From: Bordetella ansorpii
GTDB lineage: Bacteria; Pseudomonadota; Gammaproteobacteria; Burkholderiales; Burkholderiaceae_B
Reading direction: 5' to 3'
Length of the DNA stretch: 64,000 nt
Assembly (NCBI RefSeq): GCF_900078315.1
Contig: NZ_FKBS01000025.1
Location: forward strand, 459,506-523,505
The notes under the pieces are model-generated. The model saw nothing but the letters and a program-made list of their open reading frames with translations. It made no database searches and was not told where the DNA came from. Position numbers and translations under genes: made by a program. This document shows positions 8,910 through 21,597 of the stretch, piece after piece. Within the stretch, counting starts at the first letter, position 1, and every line of letters begins with the position of its first letter.

Positions 8910-11900
8910 CTAGGCCGCCCGTGCGCCGTCGAGGGACACCACCTGCGCGCTGAAGTCCTTCAGCATTTCCTGCCGGCGCGCGGCGGCCTTTTCCATCGCG
9001 GCCTCCTTGATGTGGCCATAGCCGCGGATGTGTTCCGGCAGACTGGCCAGCGCCACGGCGCGCTCGAGGTTGGCGCGCGACACCTTGGGCAGGATCGCCA
9101 TGATGTCCTCGCGGTACTGGCGGATCAGTTCCCGTTCGGCGCGCCGCTCGGCCGTGTAGCCGAACACGTCCAGCGGCGTGCCGCGCAGCCCTTTCAGCCG
9201 GGCCATCAGCCTGAAGGCGCGCAGCATGCCTGGACCATAGCGGCGCTTGATCAGGTGCCCCTGCGCGTCGCGTTTTGCGAACAGCGGCGGCGCCAGGTGG
9301 AAGTTGACGCTCCAGTCGCCTTCGAACTGCGCCTCGATGCGCTTGAGGAACTCGCCATCGGTGTACAGGCGCGCCACCTCGTACTCGTCCTTGTAGGCCA
9401 TCAACTTGAAGTAGTAGTGCGCCACGGCCGTGGCCAGGCGCGTGGTGCCGGTGGCGGCGCGCTCGGCCTGCGCCACATGGTCGACCAGTTCCTGATAGCG
9501 CCGGGCGTAGGCGGCGTTCTGATACTGCGTCAGGAAGTCGACACGGCGCGCCACCAGCGCATCCAGCTCGCCGGCGGGACGCTTGAAGTCGACCACGGCG
9601 CCCTGTCCCCGGCGCACTTCCACGATGCCCTCGTCGGCAACGGACGGCGTGTGCGTGGCCGGCGCACCGATCAGGCCCTGCACCGCGGCCAGGTCGTGCG
9701 CGGCGCGGCGGCCCCAGGCGAACGCCGTCACGTTGTTCGGCACCTGCTGGCCGTTGAGTTCGATGGCGCGCAGCAGCGCCGCCTCGCCCAGCGGCAGCCA
9801 GCCCTTCTGATAGGCGTAGCCCATCATCAGCGGGTTGGCGTAGATGGCGTCGCCCAGCAGGCCCACCGCCAGCTCGGCCGCATCGATGGTGTCGACGTTG
9901 CCGGGACCGCAGGCCGCCTGCAGGTCCGCCTGCAGGTTCGAGCCCGGCAGCGTCCAGTCGGGGTTGTTGACGAAGGCCGCGGTGGGCGCCACGTCGCTGT
10001 TCAACAAGGCGTGCGTACGGCCCGGGCGCATGCGCGCCATGGCCTCGGGGCCCGTGCCCACCACCATGTCGCCGATCAGCACCAGATCGGCTTCGCCCAT
10101 GGCCACGCGCGTGTTCATCAGCTCGCCCGGGGTGGGCGCCAGCACCACGTGCGAATACACCGCGCCGCCCTTCTGCGCCAGGCCCGCCATGTCCAGCACC
10201 GAACAGCCCTTGCCTTCCAGGTGCGCGGCCATGCCCAGCAACTGGCCGATGGTGACCACGCCCGTGCCGCCTACCCCGGCGATGAACACGCCATAGTGGC
10301 CCGCGCGCAGATCCGCCGCGAGCGGCTCGGGCAGGCCCGCAGAGATGTCGCCCTGCTGCTGCAAGGCGGTGGGCTTGCGCAGCTTGCCGCCCTCGATGGT
10401 GACCAGGCTGGGGCAGAAGCCCTTCAGGCAGGAATAATCCTTGTTGCAGCTGGACTGGTTGATGGTGCGCTTGCGGCCGAATTCGGTTTCCAGGGGTTCG
10501 ACAGACAGGCAATGCGACTTCTCGGAACAATCGCCGCACCCCTCGCATACGCGCTCGTTGATGACGACACGGCGCGCGGGATCGGGGTACGCATTGCGCT
10601 TGCGGCGGCGGCGCTTCTCGGTGGCGCAGGTCTGGTCATAGATCAGCACCGACACGCCGGGATAGTCGCGCAGTTCGCGCATCACCGCGTCCAGTTCGTC
10701 GCGATGCTTGACGGGCACGTTGGGCGCCAGGCCGGACACGCCGTGGTACTTCTCGGGCTCGTCGGTCACGATGATGATCTTCTCGATGCCTTCGGCCGCC
10801 ACCTGGTTCGTGATCATCGGCACGCTGATGGGACCATCGATCGGTTGCCCGCCCGTCATGGCCACGGCATCGTTGAACAGGATCTTGTAGGTGATGGGCG
10901 CCTTGGCCGCCACCGCCGCGCGGATCGCCAGCAACCCGGAATGGAAGTACGTGCCGTCGCCCAGGTTGGCGAAGACGTGCTTTTCCTCGGTGAACGGCGC
11001 CTGGCCGATCCACGGCACGCCCTCGCCGCCCATCTGGGTGAACACCTGCGTATTGCGGCCCATCCACGTCACCATGTAGTGGCAGCCGATGCCCGCCATG
11101 CCGCGCGAGCCGTCGGGCAGGCGCGTAGAGGTGTTGTGCGGACAGCCCGAGCAGAACCAGGGCTTGCGCTCGGCCGTGACGCGCGGCTTGGACAGCGCGG
11201 TCTCGCGGGCGTCGATGAAGGCCAGCCGTGCCTCGATGCCGGCGCGCACGTCCTCGGGCAAGTCGAAGCGCAGCAGGCGCTGGCCGATGACCTTGGCCAC
11301 CATGGCGGGCGAGAACTCGTAGTGCGCCGGCAGCAGCCAGTTGCCTTGCGGCACCGACCATTCGCCGCCGTCCTTGTCGTCGAACTTGCCGACCACGCGC
11401 GGAATCTTCTTGCCCGAGCCGATCCAGCTGAACAGCTCTTCCTTCAACTGGTATTCGAGCACCTGGCGCTTTTCTTCCACCACCAGGATCTCGTCCAGGC
11501 CCTCGGCGAACTGCTGCGTGCCGCTGGCCTCCAGCGGCCACACCATGCCCACCTTGAACAGGCGCACGCCGATGCGGCGGCACACGTCTTCCGACAGCCC
11601 CAGGTCGGACAGCGCCTGGCGTGTGTCCAGATAGGCCTTGCCCGAGGTCATGATGCCGAAGCGCGCATCCTGCTGCGGCACGTGCCACGGCTCGCGGTTC
11701 AGCTTGTTGGCGCGCGCATACGCCAGCGCGGCGTACAGCTTGTAGTCCAGCAGGCGCGCCTCCTGCGCCAGCGGCGTGTCGGGCAGGCGGATGTTCAGGC
11801 CATCGCCCGGCAACTGGAAATCCTCGGGCAGCAGGATCTTCACGCGATCGACGTCGACTTCCACCGAGGCCGAGACCTCGACGATGTCGGTGATCGTCTT

Positions 11901-12527
11901 CAGGCCCACCCATACGCCCGCATAGCGGCTCATGGCCCAGCCGTGCAGCCCGAAATCCAGCACTTCCTGCACGCTGGACGGAAACAGCACCGGAATCATG
12001 CAGGCCTTGAGGATATGGTCGCTCTGGTGCGGCAGCGTCGACGATTTGGCCGGGTGATCGTCGCCCGCCACCACCAGCACGCCGCCGTGGCGCGACGTGC
12101 CGGCCGCGTTGGCGTGCTTGAACACGTCGCCGCAGCGGTCCACGCCGGGGCCCTTGCCGTACCACATGCCGAACACGCCGTCGTACTTCGCGCCCGGGAA
12201 CAGGTTCACCTGCTGCGAGCCCCACACGGCGGTGGCGGCCAGGTCTTCGTTGACACCCGGCTGGAACTCGACGTGGTGCTGCTTCAGGTATTTGGCCGCC
12301 TTCCACATGTTCTGGTCGACGCCGCCCAGCGGCGAACCGCGGTAGCCCGACACGAAGCCGGCGGTGTTCAGGCCGGCCTGCGTATCGCGCAGCCGCTGCA
12401 TGATGGGCAGGCGCACCAGGGCATGGATGCCGCTCATCCAGGCCCGGCCGGTTTCAAGGGTGTATCGATCGTCCAGTTGGACAGAGGCAAGCGCCGCGTG
12501 TTGCGCGGGCGAAAGAGGGGCGTTCAT
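8910..12527 (-). CDS. Indolepyruvate ferredoxin oxidoreductase (fused subunits)
   Basis: This 1205-residue cytoplasmic enzyme oxidatively decarboxylates aryl-pyruvates or related 2-oxo acids to acyl-CoA using ferredoxin. The N-terminal part is a pyrimidine-binding transketolase-like domain, the middle a TPP-binding domain (GIGCHYMVTWMGRN), then a Cys-rich Fe-S segment (VCEGCGDCSEKSHC), and the C-terminal third the gamma-type domain (GVGGTGVVTIGQLLG). Fused, roughly 1200-residue versions are usual in beta- and alphaproteobacteria. It is monocistronic and divergent from mutY; the 157-bp gap should hold both promoters. Confidence 0.93.
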   Translation of the reverse strand: MNAPLSPAQHAALASVQLDDRYTLETGRAWMSGIHALVRLPIMQRLRDTQAGLNTAGFVSGYRGSPLGGVDQNMWKAAKYLKQHHVEFQPGVNEDLAATAVWGSQQVNLFPGAKYDGVFGMWYGKGPGVDRCGDVFKHANAAGTSRHGGVLVVAGDDHPAKSSTLPHQSDHILKACMIPVLFPSSVQEVLDFGLHGWAMSRYAGVWVGLKTITDIVEVSASVEVDVDRVKILLPEDFQLPGDGLNIRLPDTPLAQEARLLDYKLYAALAYARANKLNREPWHVPQQDARFGIMTSGKAYLDTRQALSDLGLSEDVCRRIGVRLFKVGMVWPLEASGTQQFAEGLDEILVVEEKRQVLEYQLKEELFSWIGSGKKIPRVVGKFDDKDGGEWSVPQGNWLLPAHYEFSPAMVAKVIGQRLLRFDLPEDVRAGIEARLAFIDARETALSKPRVTAERKPWFCSGCPHNTSTRLPDGSRGMAGIGCHYMVTWMGRNTQVFTQMGGEGVPWIGQAPFTEEKHVFANLGDGTYFHSGLLAIRAAVAAKAPITYKILFNDAVAMTGGQPIDGPISVPMITNQVAAEGIEKIIIVTDEPEKYHGVSGLAPNVPVKHRDELDAVMRELRDYPGVSVLIYDQTCATEKRRRRKRNAYPDPARRVVINERVCEGCGDCSEKSHCLSVEPLETEFGRKRTINQSSCNKDYSCLKGFCPSLVTIEGGKLRKPTALQQQGDISAGLPEPLAADLRAGHYGVFIAGVGGTGVVTIGQLLGMAAHLEGKGCSVLDMAGLAQKGGAVYSHVVLAPTPGELMNTRVAMGEADLVLIGDMVVGTGPEAMARMRPGRTHALLNSDVAPTAAFVNNPDWTLPGSNLQADLQAACGPGNVDTIDAAELAVGLLGDAIYANPLMMGYAYQKGWLPLGEAALLRAIELNGQQVPNNVTAFAWGRRAAHDLAAVQGLIGAPATHTPSVADEGIVEVRRGQGAVVDFKRPAGELDALVARRVDFLTQYQNAAYARRYQELVDHVAQAERAATGTTRLATAVAHYYFKLMAYKDEYEVARLYTDGEFLKRIEAQFEGDWSVNFHLAPPLFAKRDAQGHLIKRRYGPGMLRAFRLMARLKGLRGTPLDVFGYTAERRAERELIRQYREDIMAILPKVSRANLERAVALASLPEHIRGYGHIKEAAMEKAAARRQEMLKDFSAQVVSLDGARAA

Positions 12528-12684
12528 GTCTACTCCGTTGGTCTTGGAATACCGGGATGGCCGCTGGAAAAGAGCTCTTGTGGAGCGGCCGGCGACCGGC
12601 CCGGGGCACTAGGTTGTGCATCCTGTTTCGTTCTTTGTACTCGTCCGTATGCGTCCCCGCAATAGGGCGATGCGATAATCCGGC

Positions 12685-13782
12685 ATGGATTTCGCCCCCC
12701 GCATCGCCGCCTGGCAGACCCGGCACGGCCGTCACGGCCTGCCCTGGCAAGGCGCCCCTGACGCATACCGCACCTGGCTGTCCGAGATCATGCTGCAGCA
12801 GACTCAGGTCGCCACGGTCATCCCCTATTACGAACGTTTTCTGGCGCGCTTTCCCGACGTGGCGGCGCTGGCCGCCGCCACCCAGGACGAGGTCATGCCC
12901 TATTGGGCCGGCCTGGGCTACTACGCCCGCGCGCGCAACCTGCACCGCTGCGCGCAGCAGGTCGTGGCCGACTGGGGCGGCCGCTTTCCGCCCACCGCCG
13001 AACAGATCGCCACGCTGCCCGGCATCGGCCGCTCCACGGCGGCGGCCATCGCGGCGTTCTCGTACGGCGAGCGCTCGCCCATCCTCGATGGCAACGTCAA
13101 GCGCGTGTTCACGCGCCATTTCGGGGTGGAGGGCGATCCCGCCAAACGTGAAGTCGAGCAACGCCTGTGGGCGCTGGCCGACGCCCAGGTGGCCGCGGCG
13201 CCCGAGCTGGACATGCGCGCCTACACGCAGGGCCTGATGGACCTGGGCGCCACGCTCTGTACGCGCGGCAAGCCCGCCTGCGACCGCTGCCCGGTCATGG
13301 ATACCTGTGTCGCGCGGCGCGAGGGCCGCCAGCAGGAACTGCCCACCCCGAAGGCGCGCAAGGCCGTGCCGCAACGCGACACGGGCATGCTGGTGCTGCA
13401 ACGCGATGGCGCCGTGCTGCTGCTGCAACGGCCGCAAACCGGCATCTGGGGAGGGTTGTGGAGCCTGCCGGAATTCGCGGCGGACGCCGATCCCCTGGAC
13501 GCTTCGAGGCTGCTGGGGCTGGAACCGGCCGCGCACTACCGGCTGGCCGATTTCTCGCACGTCTTCACGCACTACCGCCTGAACGTCAGCCCCTGGTATG
13601 TGCACGTACAGGCGCCCACGGTGCTGCGCGATGGCGCGGCCGCAGGCCCGGTCATGCGCTGGGTGCCGGCGGCGGAACTGGCCGCCACCGCCCTGCCCGC
13701 GCCGGTGAAGAAGCTGCTCGAAGGGTTGTTCCGGGCGGGGTTGCCCGGCATGCCCGCGGCGGATCGCGACCTTTTCGCCTGA
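12685..13782 (+). CDS. mutY: A/G-specific adenine glycosylase MutY
   Basis: This 365-residue base-excision enzyme removes A mispaired with 8-oxoG. Catalytic Glu34 lies in LSEIMLQQTQV, the helix-hairpin-helix LPGIGRSTA at 111-119 is followed by catalytic Asp135 (SPILDGNVKR), and the [4Fe-4S] ligands are Cys192, 199, 202 and 208 (C-x6-C-x2-C-x5-C). A C-terminal NUDIX-like domain recognises 8-oxoG. All key residues are present. Confidence 0.97.
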   Translation: MDFAPRIAAWQTRHGRHGLPWQGAPDAYRTWLSEIMLQQTQVATVIPYYERFLARFPDVAALAAATQDEVMPYWAGLGYYARARNLHRCAQQVVADWGGRFPPTAEQIATLPGIGRSTAAAIAAFSYGERSPILDGNVKRVFTRHFGVEGDPAKREVEQRLWALADAQVAAAPELDMRAYTQGLMDLGATLCTRGKPACDRCPVMDTCVARREGRQQELPTPKARKAVPQRDTGMLVLQRDGAVLLLQRPQTGIWGGLWSLPEFAADADPLDASRLLGLEPAAHYRLADFSHVFTHYRLNVSPWYVHVQAPTVLRDGAAAGPVMRWVPAAELAATALPAPVKKLLEGLFRAGLPGMPAADRDLFA

Positions 13783-13787
13783 GCCGG

Positions 13788-14618
13788 CTACTCGGTGGGC
13801 GCGGCCTCGCCCGCCAGCAGCATCACCAGCTTCAGCTCGGGATGCGTGGCCAGGCGGAACGTGACCTGCTGGAACGTCACGCGGCCGCGCCGCGGATGCT
13901 GGAAATCGCGCAGGCCGCCTTCGCGCTCGACTACGGCATGGCGCGTCCACCAATGCGCGAACACGCCGCTGTCGCGCTTCAGGTCTTCCACCCGTTGCGC
14001 CACGTCCGGCTCGTCCAGGTGGGCGCCCGCATCGGCGCGGAACTCGGCCACCACGCGGCGGGCGCGCTGGTCCCAATCCACCACCAGTTCGCGCGCGGCC
14101 GGATCCTGGAAAATGTAGCGCAGCAGATTGGGCTTGGCATCGCGCGCCGGCCAGTCGTCGAACAGGTCGCGCATGGGCTCGTTGTAGGCCAGCACGTTCC
14201 ACGTGCGATCCAGCACGTAGGCCGGCGCATGGATGGCCGCCACGCATTCGCGTAACGGGGCTGGCGTGCCGCTGGCATCATCGCGCGGATGCTGCGGGTC
14301 CGCGCATTCGGCCAGTTCGAACAGATAGGCGCGCTCGGCGCGCGCCAGTTGCAGCACCCCCGCGATGCGCCCCCACACCGAGGGCGACACCGAGACCTCC
14401 CGCCCCTGCTCGATCCACGTGTACCAGGTAACGCTGATGCCCGACAACTGCGCCACCTCTTCACGGCGCAGGCCGGGCGTGCGGCGCCGCAGGCCGTCCG
14501 GCAGACCCGCCATCTGGGGGGTGATGCGCGCACGGGCGCTGCGTACGAATTCGCCCAGCGCGTGGCGGCGCACGGAAGAGCCGTCATGGCCGGCAGAAGC
14601 GGAGGGAGCAGTAGTCAT
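13788..14618 (-). CDS. XRE-family regulator with MmyB-like ligand domain
   Basis: This 276-residue predicted repressor has a helix-turn-helix near residues 20-80 (LRREEVAQLSGISVTWYTWIEQGR) followed by a PAS-like MmyB ligand-binding domain. It is divergent from the methyltransferase at 14717 across 98 bp, a common arrangement in which the regulator controls its neighbour. Effector unknown. Confidence 0.85.
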   Translation of the reverse strand: MTTAPSASAGHDGSSVRRHALGEFVRSARARITPQMAGLPDGLRRRTPGLRREEVAQLSGISVTWYTWIEQGREVSVSPSVWGRIAGVLQLARAERAYLFELAECADPQHPRDDASGTPAPLRECVAAIHAPAYVLDRTWNVLAYNEPMRDLFDDWPARDAKPNLLRYIFQDPAARELVVDWDQRARRVVAEFRADAGAHLDEPDVAQRVEDLKRDSGVFAHWWTRHAVVEREGGLRDFQHPRRGRVTFQQVTFRLATHPELKLVMLLAGEAAPTE

Positions 14619-14716
14619 ACCAGGATAAGTAATAGGCTTGTACGCGTATGCGAGCCTGCCTATCTTACGCCCTGCGGGGGCCGCTCCGGCCCCTGACCGA
14701 CAACGCAGGAATCGAC

Positions 14717-15520
14717 ATGACCACGAATACCCATGACGCCGCGGTGGACCGCCAGTTCGGCTCGCAGGCAGCCGCCTATCTGACCAGCACCGTCCATGCG
14801 CAAGGCGCCGACCTGCAGCAACTGGCCGACATCGCCCGCGAGCATCCTCGGGCGCGCGTGCTGGACCTGGGTTGCGGCGGCGGCCACGTCAGCTTCACGG
14901 TGGCGCCGCTGGTGGCTCACGTCACCGCCTATGACCTGTCGCAGCAGATGCTGGACGTGGTGGCGGGCGAGGCGGCGCGGCGCGGGCTGTCCAACCTGTC
15001 GACCTGCCGCGGCAAGGCCGAACGCCTGCCCTTCGCGGATGAGGAGTTCGACCTGGTGCTGTGCCGCTACTCGACCCACCACTGGTCCGACCCCGGACTG
15101 GCCATGCGCGAGGCGCTGCGGGTGCTCAAGCCGCGCGGCACGGCGGTCTTCGCGGACGTGGTCTCGCCCGGCCAGGCGCTGCTCGACACCTGGCTGCAGA
15201 CCATCGAAGTGCTGCGCGACACCTCGCACGTGCGCGACTACTCGGTGTCGGAATGGACGCGCATGCTGAGCGAGGCCGGCTTCGTGCCACGCAGTTGGAC
15301 GCCACGGCGGCTGCCGCTTGAGTTTTCGTCGTGGGTGGCGCGCATGCGCACGCCCGACACGCTGGTTGCGGCGTTGCGGCACATGTCCGCCATCGCGCCC
15401 GAGCCGGTGCGGCGTTATTTCCAGGTGCAGGAAGACGGCTCGTTCACCAGCGACACGCTGACGATCGTGGCGGCCAAGCCCTGTTTTGCGTCGCTGCCCG
15501 AGCCCGGCTGCGCGGTGTAG
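14717..15520 (+). CDS. Class I SAM-dependent methyltransferase
   Basis: This 267-residue UbiE-like methyltransferase carries SAM-binding motif I VLDLGCGGGHVSF and a post-I acidic YDLSQQML. Start 14717 (MTTNTHDAA) is chosen because AGGA lies 6 bases upstream; an upstream ATG at 14648 would fall in the intergenic promoter. The substrate cannot be told from sequence. It is probably under control of the divergent XRE regulator. Confidence 0.85.
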   Translation: MTTNTHDAAVDRQFGSQAAAYLTSTVHAQGADLQQLADIAREHPRARVLDLGCGGGHVSFTVAPLVAHVTAYDLSQQMLDVVAGEAARRGLSNLSTCRGKAERLPFADEEFDLVLCRYSTHHWSDPGLAMREALRVLKPRGTAVFADVVSPGQALLDTWLQTIEVLRDTSHVRDYSVSEWTRMLSEAGFVPRSWTPRRLPLEFSSWVARMRTPDTLVAALRHMSAIAPEPVRRYFQVQEDGSFTSDTLTIVAAKPCFASLPEPGCAV

Positions 15521-15586
15521 GGTGCCCCTGCCACGGACTTGCCGCCGCGGCATCGGCCCGCCAGGCCAGCGGGCCGGGACGGTGGC

Positions 15587-16063
15587 CTAGTCGATCCTCG
15601 CCGGGCTGCGCTCGCAATACTCCTGGAACGCCTGGCGAATCCCGGAGGGCGACTCGGCGCGGCGCAGGGCCTTCTGGAAATCGGGCTGGGAGAACAAGCG
15701 GGCCACCTCGGCCAGCATGTCCAGGTGTGTCTGGTTGGCGGGCATCGGCACGATGAGAAACAGGGCATGCACCACCGGCATGCCTGTCGCGCCGTCGAAG
15801 AAGCACGGCTGCTTCAATCGCGCATACAGCACGTGAATGCCATCCAGTCCTTCGACGGAGGCGTGCGGCACGGCGACTTCCTGCCCCAGCGCGGTCGGCC
15901 CCAGCCGCTCGCGGCGCATCAGCGCCGCCAGGATGGTCCCGGCCGGGACCTGGCATCCCTTGGCCAGGCCCTGGCTGGCCACGTCGAACAGCGCATCCTT
16001 GTCCGGCACATCCAGGTCGATGAGTACGTCCTGGTCCTTCAGCAGATCGGCGATCTTGCCCAT
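15587..16063 (-). CDS. PTS EIIA-type (PtsN/FruA-like) phosphocarrier
   Basis: This 158-residue protein is a single PTS_EIIA type-2 domain. The phospho-accepting His lies in EVAVPHASVEG; VLYARLKQP and FLIVPMPANQTHL are typical family segments. Start 16063 (MGKIADLL) has AAGGAAG upstream; longer in-frame starts lie in non-conserved sequence. There is no cognate EIIBC in the window, so a regulatory (PtsN-like) role is as likely as sugar transport. Confidence 0.85.
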   Translation of the reverse strand: MGKIADLLKDQDVLIDLDVPDKDALFDVASQGLAKGCQVPAGTILAALMRRERLGPTALGQEVAVPHASVEGLDGIHVLYARLKQPCFFDGATGMPVVHALFLIVPMPANQTHLDMLAEVARLFSQPDFQKALRRAESPSGIRQAFQEYCERSPARID

Positions 16064-16209
16064 GGTCTTCCTTGCCTGGCGGGCGGTGGCCGTCGTGCAT
16101 CGCGGCGCCTTGCCCTGTTGTGATCGATGGCCCCACGGCCAGTTCGAGCACTGTAGGCCACGCCGGGCAAAAAACCTGCAAACAAGGCGTACGCAGACGT
16201 AAAGAAAAC

Positions 16210-16254
16210 GTAAGCGGCGCGCATATGCGCCCGCTTGCGGGCCATATGCGCGCC
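16210..16254 (-). terminator. Long hairpin downstream of metH
   Basis: A 12-bp perfect stem (GGCGCGCATATG at 16216-16227, CATATGCGCGCC at 16243-16254) is extended inward by GCCCGC/GCGGGC around a TT loop, with one bulged base. On the minus strand it is followed by a T-rich stretch (GTTTTCTTT). It sits between the metH stop and the next gene and is the best candidate metH terminator. Confidence 0.6.
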
Positions 16255-16307
16255 GTCGGGACCGAGCGCGCCGCGAGCCTGGCGGATCGCGCCGCCCGCC
16301 GCATGCC

Positions 16308-20066
<3,759 letters not shown>

Positions 20067-20244
20067 GCGAGGGTATGACACGGCGGATCCTGCGGGAAAT
20101 GCGGCGGCGCGCGAGATGACGGACTTGTGTCCGTATTTTAACGGCCCTGGCCAGCGGCGCCTCGAAGACCGCGGACGGTACACTGCGTGCAGCACTTCCT
20201 TGCCGGTCCGCGTGCCCTCAACCCATCACTGGAACACCAAGCAG

Positions 20245-21210
20245 ATGCCCCATCCCCGCCCCCTGCCCGCCGACGTGGAAGCCGATTTCGTCGCCCTGGC
20301 GATCCAGGGCCGCAAGGCACGCGAGGCCAGCGATGTCGAGACGGCCGAACGCTGCTACCTGGAAGCCTGGAACACCATTCCGGATCCCAAGCTGGAGTAC
20401 GACCACGCCGCCTCTATCGTCGTCGCCATGACCGAGTTCTACCGCGACATCGGCCAGGTCGACAAAGCCCGGCCCTGGCTGGCGCTGGCGCGCGAGGCCT
20501 ACGGCCCCGGCCCCGAGGTGCACACCGAATTCCTGGCCGCCACCGTGCATTACGCCGCCAGCGAGTTCGATGAGGCCTACGCCCTGTTCGACGAGGTGTA
20601 CGAGCAATTCGACCGCCGCCCGTTCAAGGGCGAAGATCCGGCCTATCTGTCGTTCTACCTGGACCGCGCGGCCGCCATTCAGGAAGGCCGCACGCCGATT
20701 GACCCCACACCCGTTCCCGCAGGCCCCCTGGCCGGCCTGGGCCGCGCCGACGACGAAGACATGCCCGACGAACTGCCCGACGACATCTACGAACAGGTCG
20801 AAGCCCTGTCCGAGGAAGGCAACGACCTGATCGACGATGGCGAGGCCGCGGGGGCCGAAGCCGTCTGGCGCCAGGCGCTCGATCTGCTGCCCGAGCCCCG
20901 GGACATCTGGGAGGCATACACCTGGCTCAATGCCTCCATCGGCGAAGCGTGCTACTTCCAGGAGAACTACGGCGGCGCAGTGCAGGTCCTGTTCGATGCC
21001 CTGAATGGCCCCGAGGCTCAGGCAAATCCGTTCATCCACTACATGCTGGGCAAATCCCTGTGGAAACGCGGCGGCGACGAAGAACGCGCCATCGACGAGC
21101 TGCTGCGCGCCTACATGCTGGACGGCAACGAGATCTTCGAAGGCGACGAAGAAGAAGGCCCCGCGATGCTGCGCCTGCTGATCGAGCGGGATCTGATCGA
21201 GGACGACTGA
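20245..21210 (+). CDS. Tetratricopeptide-repeat protein of unknown function
   Basis: This 321-residue acidic, soluble protein lacks a signal peptide. Helical TPR-like pairs include ERCYLEAWNTIPDPKLEY and ARPWLALAREAYGPG, with later units around AVWRQALDLLPEPRDIWEAY. No catalytic motif was recognised. It is divergent from metH. The start at 20245 (MPHPRPLPADVEADF) is where coding character and conserved sequence begin. Confidence 0.75.
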   Translation: MPHPRPLPADVEADFVALAIQGRKAREASDVETAERCYLEAWNTIPDPKLEYDHAASIVVAMTEFYRDIGQVDKARPWLALAREAYGPGPEVHTEFLAATVHYAASEFDEAYALFDEVYEQFDRRPFKGEDPAYLSFYLDRAAAIQEGRTPIDPTPVPAGPLAGLGRADDEDMPDELPDDIYEQVEALSEEGNDLIDDGEAAGAEAVWRQALDLLPEPRDIWEAYTWLNASIGEACYFQENYGGAVQVLFDALNGPEAQANPFIHYMLGKSLWKRGGDEERAIDELLRAYMLDGNEIFEGDEEEGPAMLRLLIERDLIEDD

Positions 21211-21331
21211 CCCATCCCGCCACTGACGCCGGCCCCGCATGGGGCCTCGCTAGCAATCGCTGCGATGCGCCCAATATGTGGCGAAAATAAAACAACAACG
21301 ACCAAATGCATCGCAAGGTGATACATTTGCG

Positions 21332-21490
21332 CCCCGAATCGGTGCTTTCGGCATGATGGTGCGCGAAAGATAAACGGGAAACAGGAAGGTTCGACACGAG
21401 ACGCGCCGCGTGCGTCCGGCCCGCCCAGCCTGTGCTGCCCCCGCAACGGTCCCCATGGGTTTCACCATGGCAGCCCGATACCGGCCGGTT
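21332..21490 (+). promoter_or_regulatory. Cobalamin (B12) riboswitch
   Basis: The 387-bp gap before the TonB receptor carries cobalamin-aptamer landmarks in order: GGTGC at 21341, AAACGGGAAACAGG at 21372-21385, GTGCTGCCCCCGCAACGGT at 21432-21450 and the B12-box-like CAGCCCGATACCGGCCGG at 21471-21488. A GC-rich region follows (21510-21545) that can form alternative hairpins near the ribosome-binding site. High B12 should reduce expression of the downstream receptor. The rest of the gap holds no gene. Confidence 0.9.
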
Positions 21491-21597
21491 CGATCGCGAG
21501 GACGTTTCGCTGCACCCCGGCCACCTGCCGGGCCTGGCGGCCGGCCTCATTCCTGTGTCTGACGTGCGGGGTCGCGCGTCACCTCGAGGCTCTCTCC